A program made the translations under genes and the position numbers. Under the pieces are notes generated by a model, which saw only the letters and a program-made list of their open reading frames with translations, was not told the origin of the DNA and made no database searches. A DNA stretch of 64,000 bases from Demequina soli (GTDB lineage: Bacteria > Actinomycetota > Actinomycetes > Actinomycetales > Demequinaceae), in assembly GCF_000971195.1 (NCBI RefSeq), contig NZ_BBLZ01000004.1, positions 186,001 to 250,000 on the forward strand, in the 5' to 3' direction. Within the stretch, counting starts at the first letter, position 1, and each line of letters opens with the position of its first letter. Of this stretch, positions 45,687 through 52,600 are shown one piece after another.

Positions 45687-47426
45687 ATGCCTTCTCAGCT
45701 GCCCCCGGCCTACGACCCCGTCAACGGTGACGAGCGTCCCTGGTACCGCTACTACGGTCCGGGCGTGCCGCACGCGATCGAGCCCGCCCCCGAGGCGTCG
45801 CTCGGCGCGATGGTCGCCGAGGCGGCACGCACGCACGGCGACAAGGTGGCGTTCTCGAACCTGGGCGGCACGCTGTCGTTCCGCCAGGTCGACGCGCTCG
45901 CGACCCGCTTCGCGGCCTACCTCCAGCACGACCTCGGTCTGGTCAAGGGCGACCGCATCGTCATCCAGATGCCGAACCTCATGCAGTACCCGGTGGCGCT
46001 GTTCGGCGCGCTGCGCGCGGGCCTCATCGTCGTCAACGCGAACCCGCTGTACACGGCCACCGAGATGGAGGGCGTGTTCCGCGACGCCGAGCCGCGCGCG
46101 ATCGTGGTGCTCGCGAACTTCGCGGACAAGGTCGCCGGGATCCTCGAGCGCACCACCATCGAGCACGTCATCGTCACCCAGGTGGGCGACCTGCTCGCGC
46201 AGCCCAAGCGCGCGATCACCAACTTCGTGGCCGCGAAGGTGAAGAAGATGGTCCCGGCGTACGACCTGCCGCACGCGGTCCCGTTCACCACGGCGCTGTC
46301 CACCGGACGCCACGCGCGCCTCACCGACCCGGGCCTCACCCACGACGACGTCGCCTTCCTCCAGTACACGGGCGGCACCACCGGCGGCGCGAAGGCCGCG
46401 GTGCTCACGCACGGCAACCTGCTGGCGAACCAGGACCAGTTCATCGCGCAGATCCGCAACACGCTCGGCGAGGAGCGCCAGTCGGTCATCATCGCCGCGC
46501 TGCCGCTTTACCACGTGTTCTCCCTCACGGTGAACTGCATCGGCTTCTTCCGGTTCGGCTCGCACAACGTGCTCATCACCAACCCGCGCGACCTCAAGGG
46601 CTTCGTCAAGACGCTCGACGCGTCCAAGCCGGACGGACTCATCCTCGTGAGCACCCTCGCCGGCGCGCTGCTCGACGCGCCGGGGTTCAAGGACGTCGAC
46701 TTCGGGCGCCTGCGCCTCACGGTCGGCGGCGGCATGGCCGTGCGCTCGTCCGTGTCGGACCGCTGGAAGCAGGTCACCGGCCACGACATCACCGAGGGTT
46801 ACGGCCTCACCGAGGCCTCGCCCGTGGTCTCCGTCAACCCCACGCACATGTCGCCGCGCATCGGCACCATCGGCGTGCCGCTGCCCTCGACCGACGTGCG
46901 CATCGTCGACGACGAGGCGAACCCGCTGCCGCTCGGTGAGCGCGGCGAGCTGGCCGTCCGCGGCCCGCAGGTGATGCGCGGGTACTGGAACAACGAGGCC
47001 GAGACCGCGCGCGTGCTCACCGAGGACGGCTGGCTCCTCACGGGCGACATCGCCGTCGAGGACGAGGACGGCTTCTTCCGGATCGTCGACCGCAAGAAGG
47101 AGATCATCGTCTGCGGCGGCTTCAACGTGTACCCCGGCGAGATCGAGGACGCCGCGATGCTCCACCCCAAGGTCGCCGAGGCCGGCGCGATCCCGATCCC
47201 CAACGAGCACTCGGGCGAGGTGCCCAAGCTGTTCATCGTGCGCCGCGACCCGTCGCTCACCGAGCACGACCTGCGCGTCTTCCTCAAGGAGCGCCTCACG
47301 GGCTACAAGCGTCCTCGCGTCATCGAGTTCATCGACGAGCTGCCCAAGAACAACGTGGGCAAGGTGCTGCGCCGCGAGCTGCGCGAGCTCGAGGCCTCCC
47401 GCGCCGCGGAGGCGCCCGCCCAGTGA
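45687..47426 (+). CDS. fadD: Long-chain fatty-acid-CoA ligase
   Basis: This 579-aa AMP-binding enzyme has the P-loop YTGGTTGGAKAAVLTHGNL (about residue 226-244), LPLYHVFSLTVN, GYGLTEASPVVSVNPT and GWLLTGDIAVEDEDGFFRIVDRKKEIIVCGGFNVYP, then the C-terminal domain Lys in LPKNNVGKVLRREL. It activates long-chain fatty acids in the cytoplasm for the beta-oxidation enzymes encoded upstream. The AAGGATC site is 8 bases before the ATG. The 72-bp gap from MaoC may hold its own promoter (CACAAT at about 45638). Confidence 0.93.
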   Translation: MPSQLPPAYDPVNGDERPWYRYYGPGVPHAIEPAPEASLGAMVAEAARTHGDKVAFSNLGGTLSFRQVDALATRFAAYLQHDLGLVKGDRIVIQMPNLMQYPVALFGALRAGLIVVNANPLYTATEMEGVFRDAEPRAIVVLANFADKVAGILERTTIEHVIVTQVGDLLAQPKRAITNFVAAKVKKMVPAYDLPHAVPFTTALSTGRHARLTDPGLTHDDVAFLQYTGGTTGGAKAAVLTHGNLLANQDQFIAQIRNTLGEERQSVIIAALPLYHVFSLTVNCIGFFRFGSHNVLITNPRDLKGFVKTLDASKPDGLILVSTLAGALLDAPGFKDVDFGRLRLTVGGGMAVRSSVSDRWKQVTGHDITEGYGLTEASPVVSVNPTHMSPRIGTIGVPLPSTDVRIVDDEANPLPLGERGELAVRGPQVMRGYWNNEAETARVLTEDGWLLTGDIAVEDEDGFFRIVDRKKEIIVCGGFNVYPGEIEDAAMLHPKVAEAGAIPIPNEHSGEVPKLFIVRRDPSLTEHDLRVFLKERLTGYKRPRVIEFIDELPKNNVGKVLRRELRELEASRAAEAPAQ

Positions 47427-48337
47427 GCGGCATGCGTGCCGTCCTCGCCGCGGCGGTGGACGATGCACGCCTCGCCCCGGAGGGCCGCGTCACCGCGGTC
47501 TACCCGGCGCTGGCCGCGGTGGACCCGGCGCTGCTCGCGGCCGCGGTGCACCCGCTGGGCGGGACGCCGGAGGCGGCGGGCAACGTCGACGCGCCGTTCA
47601 TCCTCATGAGCGTCGCGAAGCCGTTCGTGCTCGCGCTCGCCGTGGACACGGTGGGGACTGAGCGGGTGGTCGGGCTCACCGGCATGACCGCGACGGGCCT
47701 CGCGTTCAACGACCCCGACGCGATCCGTCGCTCCCCCGACGGCCGCACCAACCCCATGGTCAACCCGGGTGCCATCACCGCGGCGAGCCTCCTGGGCGAC
47801 GGCGACGTGCGCGCCGGCGAGGCGCGGATGCGCGCGGGCCTGTCGGCATTCGCGGGCCGCGACCTCGCGGCCGACCCGGTCATGGTGGAGGCGATCCACG
47901 CGACCAACCAGCGCAACCGGCTGCTCGCGGGGCTGCTCGACGAGCGCGGCCTGCTGGGCTGCGCCCTCGAGGACGCGCTGCACCTGTACACGTTCCAGTC
48001 GTGCGTCGGGCTGCGCGTCGCGGACCTCGCGCGGATGGGCGCGGTGCTCGCCGGCGGCGGGCTCGATCCCGTCACGGGCGCGCGCACCGTCTCCGCCGAG
48101 GCCGCCGACGTGGCCCTGCGCGCCATGGCCCTCGCCGGCCTGTACGAGGCGAGCCACACCTGGATGGCCGCGGTCGGGGTGCCCGCGAAGAGCGGCATCG
48201 CGGGCGGGCTCGTGATGATCGCGCCGGGCCGCGCGGCGCTCGCCGCCTACTCCCCCGGGCTGGACGACGCCGGCAACCCGGTGCGCGCGCAGGAGGTAGC
48301 GAGAGCGCTCGCGCCCGTCCTCAACGATTCGCAATGA
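47423..48337 (+). CDS. glsA: Glutaminase
   Basis: This 304-aa enzyme has the serine-hydrolase-like glutaminase motifs: ILMSVAKPFVLA (S-x-x-K catalytic pair), NPMVNPGAITAASLL, ATNQRNRLLA, YTFQSCVGLR and AGLYEASHTWMAAVGVPAKSGIAGG. It deamidates glutamine to glutamate and ammonia. The GTG at 47423 overlaps the fadD stop (GTGA), so it follows fadD in the same transcript, an unusual pairing; an ATG at 47432 is an alternative. The last codons (NDSQ) lie in the left arm of the inverted repeat 48325-48423. Confidence 0.92.
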   Translation: MSGMRAVLAAAVDDARLAPEGRVTAVYPALAAVDPALLAAAVHPLGGTPEAAGNVDAPFILMSVAKPFVLALAVDTVGTERVVGLTGMTATGLAFNDPDAIRRSPDGRTNPMVNPGAITAASLLGDGDVRAGEARMRAGLSAFAGRDLAADPVMVEAIHATNQRNRLLAGLLDERGLLGCALEDALHLYTFQSCVGLRVADLARMGAVLAGGGLDPVTGARTVSAEAADVALRAMALAGLYEASHTWMAAVGVPAKSGIAGGLVMIAPGRAALAAYSPGLDDAGNPVRAQEVARALAPVLNDSQ

Positions 48338-48423
48338 CAGATGTGACGAGATAGTGCTCGTGTGACCGGTGGGTTCCCCTGCGCCTCAGGAGTCGCACCC
48401 ACCACATGTGTCATTGCGAATCG
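48325..48423. repeat. 99-bp inverted-repeat element between convergent genes
   Basis: The outer arms CGATTCGCAATGACA+GATGTG (48325-48345) and its complement (48403-48423) pair at 20 of 21 positions. The 57-bp centre holds two more hairpins: ACGAG/CTCGT (48346-48361) and GGTGGGT/ACCCACC (48368-48403, with an inner CCTG/CAGG). The arms run into both coding ends, so glutaminase ends NDSQ and the facing TetR ends DDSQ. It can serve as bidirectional terminator; its three-way shape is unusual. Confidence 0.8.
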
Positions 48424-48998
48424 TCGAGCGCGCCCCGTTGCATGCCGAGCATCGCCTCCAACGCGCGCAGCAGCAGCGGCGCGTGGTCGGCGCGATCGCG
48501 TCCTCCCGCGAGGGCGTGCGCGTTGACGCCGTCGATCATGCCGAGCAGCGCGCGCGCCACCGGCGCGGCGTCGGCGGCGCCCGCCTCGCGCAGCGCATCC
48601 TCGAGCAGCGCACGCCACGCGGCCTGCTCGTCGCGCACGGCGGCGGCAAGGCGCGCGTGAGCGGGCGACTCGGCCCACGCCTGCACCCACACGCGGGTGA
48701 CCGCGTCGCGCGTGCCGTCGGTGAGGGTGCGCACCAGCGGCGCGATACCGCGCACGCCCGCCACCTCGGAGCGCTCGCGCGCCGAGATCCCCGCGAACAC
48801 CTCGGCCACCAGCGCGTCCATGCCGTCGACGTAGTGCGCGACCAGGCCCGATGCCACGCCGGCGCGCTCGCCCACCCGGCGCAGCGTGAGCGCGGCGAGC
48901 CCGTCGCTCAACGCGAGCTCGGTCGCGGCGGCGAGGATCGCGGCGCGGCGCGCGGGCCCCGCGAGGCGGGCCGAGGGGGCGGTGGTCGTTGACGGCAT
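48411..48998 (-). CDS. TetR-family regulator of the amidase/agmatine deiminase genes
   Basis: This 195-aa TetR protein has the DNA-binding part RRAAILAAATELALSDGLAALTLRRVGERAGVASGLVAHYVDGMDALVAEVFAG and a helical ligand domain. It is divergent from the amidase/agmatine deiminase operon with TTGATC-AACC-GATCAA in the gap. The C terminus (LDDSQ) lies inside the inverted repeat 48325-48423. CAGAAT (49006-49011, minus strand) is 7 bases before the ATG; the longer frame from 49034 is rejected because it crosses the operator. Confidence 0.87.
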   Translation of the reverse strand: MPSTTTAPSARLAGPARRAAILAAATELALSDGLAALTLRRVGERAGVASGLVAHYVDGMDALVAEVFAGISARERSEVAGVRGIAPLVRTLTDGTRDAVTRVWVQAWAESPAHARLAAAVRDEQAAWRALLEDALREAGAADAAPVARALLGMIDGVNAHALAGGRDRADHAPLLLRALEAMLGMQRGALDDSQ

Positions 48999-49026
48999 GA
49001 CGACGATTCTGTAGGTTCGGCGGCAA

Positions 49027-49042
49027 TTGATCAACCGATCAA
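49027..49042. promoter_or_regulatory. TetR operator TTGATC-AACC-GATCAA
   Basis: Perfect 6-bp-arm inverted repeat between the divergent TetR and amidase genes. It lies 27 bp before the amidase start and just upstream of the TetR promoter. Confidence 0.72.
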
Positions 49043-49069
49043 CTCAGAGTCGTCACCACGGGAGGACGC

Positions 49070-50794
49070 GTGTTCGACGTCGTCGAGGCCACGATCGCCG
49101 AACTGCGCGCCGCGCTCGAGACGGGCGAGGTGACGGCCGTCGAGCTCGTCATCGCCTACCGGGCGCGCGCCTGCGCCTACGACGCGGAGGGCACCGCGAC
49201 GGCGCTCAACGCGATCGTGGTGACCAACCCCGACGCGCTCGCCGAGGCGGAGGCCTCCGACGCGCGCCGCGCCGCCGGCGCCCCGCTCGGGCCGCTCGAC
49301 GGCATCCCCTACACCGCGAAGGACTCGTACCTGGTGCGCGGGCTCACCGCCGCCGCGGGCAGCCCCGCCTTCGCGACCCTGGTCGCGCAGCGCGACGCGT
49401 TCACCATCGAGCGCCTGCGGGCGGCCGGCGCGATCTGCCTCGGCCTCACCAACATGCCGCCCATGGCCAACGGCGGCATGCAGCGCGGGCTCTACGGCCG
49501 CGCCGAGAGCCCCTACAGCGCCGCGCACCTCGCCGCGCCCTTCGCGTCGGGCTCCTCGAACGGCTCCGGAGTGGCCACGGCTGCGAGCATGTGCGCGTTC
49601 GGGCTGGGCGAGGAGACCTGGTCGAGCGGCCGCGGCCCCGCCTCTCACAACGCCCTGTGCGCCTACACGCCCTCGCGCGGTGTGATCTCGGTGCGCGGCA
49701 ACTGGCCGCTCGTGCCCACCATGGACGTCGTGGTCCCCCACACCCGGACCATGGCCGACCTGCTCGAGGTCCTCGACATCGTGGTCGCCGACGACCCCGA
49801 ACCCCGCGGCGACCTGTGGCGCGCCCAGCCGTGGGTCGAGCTGCCGCGCGCCTCCGAGGTGCGTCCCGCGAGCTACGCGGCCCTCGCGCGCGACGCCTCC
49901 CTCGCCGGCGCCGTGCTCGGCGTGCCCCGCATGTACATCAACGCGGACGCCGAGGCGGGCACCGCATCGTCCCCCGGCATCGGCGGCCCGACCGGCCGGC
50001 GGATCGACACGCACCCCGACGTCATCGCGCTGTGGGAGCGCGCCCGCGCGGACCTCGAGGCCGCCGGCGCGACGGTCGTCGAGGTCGACCTGCCGATGGT
50101 GTCCCGCTACGAGGGCGACCGGCCCGGCATGCCGACCATCACGGACCGCCCCGAGCTGCCCGACGGCTACCTCGCGCGCGAGCTCGTCGAACTGTCGGCG
50201 CGGGCATGGGAGGACTTCCTCGACGCGAATGGCGATCCCGCACTGCGCTCGCTCGCGGACGTCGACGGCACGACGATCTTCCCCGCCCCGCCGGGCGCGC
50301 TGCCTGACCGCTACGACGGCTTCGACGACGACATCGCCGGCTACCCCGACTGGGTACGCGCGCATCCCGGCACGCGCGTGACCGACATCCCCACCCTCGC
50401 CGAGGGCCTCGCCGGCCTCGAGGCGATCCGCCGGACCGACCTCGAGGAGTGGATGGACGGTCTCGGCCTCGACGCCCTCGTCTTCCCGGCGGTCGCGGAC
50501 GTCGCGCGCGCCGACATGGACGTGGACCCCGCCTCCGCGGACGCCGGCTGGCGCAACGGCGTGTGGATCGCGAACGGCAACCTCGCGATCCGGCACCTGG
50601 GCGTCCCGACGGTGACGGTTCCCATGGGGACGATGCACTCCACCGGCATGCCCGTCGGGCTCACCCTCGCGGGGCGCGCCTACTCCGACAACGCCCTGCT
50701 CGCGCTCGGCGCCGCCTTCGAGGCGGCGGCCCCGCGCCGCGTCGCGCCCCCGCGCACCCCCGCGCTGACCGCCGCCCACGAGGAGGACCGATGA
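49070..50794 (+). CDS. Amidase signature family enzyme
   Basis: This 574-aa amidase has the catalytic Ser-cisSer-Lys set: Lys in GIPYTAKDSYLV (about residue 85), cis-Ser in ASGSSNGSGVATAASMCAFG and the nucleophile Ser in EETWSSGRGPASHN. It is longer than the typical 480-500 residues; an extra segment after 240 and a longer tail around 370-430 differ from well-known amidases. It hydrolyses an amide to ammonia and acid. The GTG start follows GGGAGGACGC. Its stop overlaps the agmatine deiminase start (ATGA), so both act in one transcript under TetR control. Substrate unknown. Confidence 0.87.
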   Translation: MFDVVEATIAELRAALETGEVTAVELVIAYRARACAYDAEGTATALNAIVVTNPDALAEAEASDARRAAGAPLGPLDGIPYTAKDSYLVRGLTAAAGSPAFATLVAQRDAFTIERLRAAGAICLGLTNMPPMANGGMQRGLYGRAESPYSAAHLAAPFASGSSNGSGVATAASMCAFGLGEETWSSGRGPASHNALCAYTPSRGVISVRGNWPLVPTMDVVVPHTRTMADLLEVLDIVVADDPEPRGDLWRAQPWVELPRASEVRPASYAALARDASLAGAVLGVPRMYINADAEAGTASSPGIGGPTGRRIDTHPDVIALWERARADLEAAGATVVEVDLPMVSRYEGDRPGMPTITDRPELPDGYLARELVELSARAWEDFLDANGDPALRSLADVDGTTIFPAPPGALPDRYDGFDDDIAGYPDWVRAHPGTRVTDIPTLAEGLAGLEAIRRTDLEEWMDGLGLDALVFPAVADVARADMDVDPASADAGWRNGVWIANGNLAIRHLGVPTVTVPMGTMHSTGMPVGLTLAGRAYSDNALLALGAAFEAAAPRRVAPPRTPALTAAHEEDR

Positions 50795-51807
50795 CCCGCC
50801 GCATGCCCGCCGAGTGGGAGCCCCACACCCGCACCTGGATGGCGTGGCCGAGCGGCGGCTACACGCTGGGCGACAGCGACGCCGAGGCCGACGAGGCGCG
50901 CGGCGCCTGGGCGGCCGTCGCGAACGCGATCGTGGCGCGTGAGCCGTTGACGATGCTCGTGTCGCCCGACGCGGTCGGCGCGGCCCGCGCGTGGCTCGAC
51001 CCGCGCATCGCGCTGCTCGAGGCACCCCTCGACGACGCGTGGTTCCGCGACGCGGGCCCCACGTTCGTCGTCGACGACGGCGCGCTCGCCGGCGTGGACT
51101 GGGTGTTCAACGGGTGGGGCGCCCAGGACTGGGCGACGTGGGACCGCGACGCCCTGGCCGCACGCGCGGCGCTCGCGTCGATCGAGGTGCCGGCCATCAC
51201 ATCGTCCCTGGTCAACGAGGGTGGAGGCATCCACACGGACGGCCGCGGCACGTTCCTTGTCACCGACACGGTGCAGCTGGACCCGGGCCGCAACCCGGGC
51301 TGGACGCGCGCCCAGGTCGAGGACGAGCTCGCGCGCACGGTCGGCGCGCGCAAGGTCATCTGGCTGCCGCGCGGGCTCACCCGCGACTCCGAGCGGTTCG
51401 GCACGCGCGGGCACGTGGACATCGTCGCGTGCTTCACGCCCGCCGGAAGCGTGCTGGTGCATGACCAGCGCGATCCCGCCCACCCCGACCACGCCGTGTC
51501 CGCGGAGATCCGCGCGCTGCTCACCGCGGAGACCGACGCCGACGGGCGTCCGCTCACCGTGGTGCCGATCCCGGCGCCGGCGACGCTGCGCGACGACGAG
51601 GGCTGGGTCGACTGGTCGTACGTCAACCACTACGTGCTGGACGGCGCGGTCATCGCGTGCGTCTTCGACGATCCGCACGACGCCGAGGCGCTCGCGGTCC
51701 TCGCGGCCGCCTACCCGGGCCGCGAGATCGTGGGCGTCGACGCGCGCCCGATCTTCGCGCGCGGCGGCGGCATCCACTGCATCACGCAGCAGCAGCCCGC
51801 GGTCTGA
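50791..51807 (+). CDS. aguA: Agmatine deiminase (agmatine iminohydrolase)
   Basis: This 338-aa peptidyl-arginine-deiminase-like enzyme begins RRMPAEWEPHTRTWMAWP, has the substrate-binding Asp/Glu region DDAWFRDAGPTFVVDD and NEGGGIHTDGRGTFL, the His in GTRGHVDIVACF and ends with the nucleophile Cys in ARGGGIHCITQQQP. It converts agmatine to N-carbamoylputrescine and ammonia. The amidase in the same operon could be the next step (carbamoylputrescine hydrolysis is usually by a nitrilase-type enzyme, so this is only a possibility). Confidence 0.93.
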   Translation: MTRRMPAEWEPHTRTWMAWPSGGYTLGDSDAEADEARGAWAAVANAIVAREPLTMLVSPDAVGAARAWLDPRIALLEAPLDDAWFRDAGPTFVVDDGALAGVDWVFNGWGAQDWATWDRDALAARAALASIEVPAITSSLVNEGGGIHTDGRGTFLVTDTVQLDPGRNPGWTRAQVEDELARTVGARKVIWLPRGLTRDSERFGTRGHVDIVACFTPAGSVLVHDQRDPAHPDHAVSAEIRALLTAETDADGRPLTVVPIPAPATLRDDEGWVDWSYVNHYVLDGAVIACVFDDPHDAEALAVLAAAYPGREIVGVDARPIFARGGGIHCITQQQPAV

Positions 51808-51855
51808 GGTCCACCCGCCTTCCATCGGGGCGTGCGGTGTGACACGCTCGCGCAT

Positions 51856-52023
51856 GCTCTCCGTTTTCACGTGGTTGCGAACGCCCGCGCTGGCGTTCAG
51901 GCCCGTCCGCGGGCATGCGAGCGCGATGCGGCACCCTCAGGTGGGGGCCAGTTGGCACACTTGGGGGCGCGTGGCACGCGCCAGGGCGTCGGCGCCGTTC
52001 CTAAGGACGTGAAAACGGAGAGC
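51856..52023. repeat. 168-bp element with perfect 17-bp terminal inverted repeats
   Basis: GCTCTCCGTTTTCACGT at 51856-51872 and its exact complement at 52007-52023 bracket 134 bp. Inside are two more hairpins: GAACGCC-N6-GGCGTTC (51879-51898) and GGCGCGTG-G-CACGCGCC (51966-51982). A similar short sequence, TCGGGG(C)GTGCGG, flanks it on both sides. No open frame is convincing. It lies between the convergent agmatine deiminase and nrdG genes; it may be a non-autonomous mobile element, a terminator or a structured RNA. Confidence 0.7.
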
Positions 52024-52049
52024 GTCGGGGTGCGGGCATGGGGGTCTCC

Positions 52050-52598
52050 TCACGCGCGAGGCACGGCGACGCCCGCGGCAAGCGAGGCCGGCACGTCCAG
52101 GACCCGCTGGTTGGCGCTGCCCCGGAACGCGAGGGTGAGGTCGCGCTGCGCGAGGTCGAACGGCCCGTCGACCAGGACGTCCACCAACGACAAGAGCTCG
52201 CGCTGGTCCGGATGCCCGACCAACAGCTCCTCGAACGTGTAGCCCGTCCAGCACCACACGTCCTTCGTGGGCAGCTCCGCGCGCACGCGACGCGCGAGCG
52301 ACAGGCATGTCCCCGTGTTGAGGAAGGGCTCGCCACCCAGCAGCGACAGCCCCTGGACGGCGGAGTGCGCGAGGTCCGCGAGGATCCGGTCCTCGAGGTC
52401 GGCGCTGTACCGCGACCCACAGCGGAAGCTCCACGCGTCCTCGTTGAAGCAGCCGTCGCACGCGAACAGGCAGCCGCTGACGTACAGCGAGCACCTCACG
52501 CCCTCGCCATCGACGAAGACGAAGGGCTTGTAGTCCGCCACGAAGCCCTGGCTGACCCGATCGGACCGCCAGGTCTGCGCGACGGGCGACCTGTGCAT
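52050..52598 (-). CDS. nrdG: Anaerobic ribonucleotide reductase activating protein
   Basis: This 182-aa radical SAM protein has the iron-sulfur motif CLFACDGC (CxxxCxxC, about residues 43-50), LSLLGGEPFLNTGT (SAM-binding GGEP) and DVWCWTGYTFEELL (NrdG-specific). It generates the glycyl radical on NrdD anaerobically. Its start lies 2 bp after the nrdD stop. The true frame starts at the ATG at 52598; earlier ORF extensions are shadows. Terminator candidates lie in the inverted repeat 51856-52023. Confidence 0.95.
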   Translation of the reverse strand: MHRSPVAQTWRSDRVSQGFVADYKPFVFVDGEGVRCSLYVSGCLFACDGCFNEDAWSFRCGSRYSADLEDRILADLAHSAVQGLSLLGGEPFLNTGTCLSLARRVRAELPTKDVWCWTGYTFEELLVGHPDQRELLSLVDVLVDGPFDLAQRDLTLAFRGSANQRVLDVPASLAAGVAVPRA

Positions 52599-52600
52599 CG

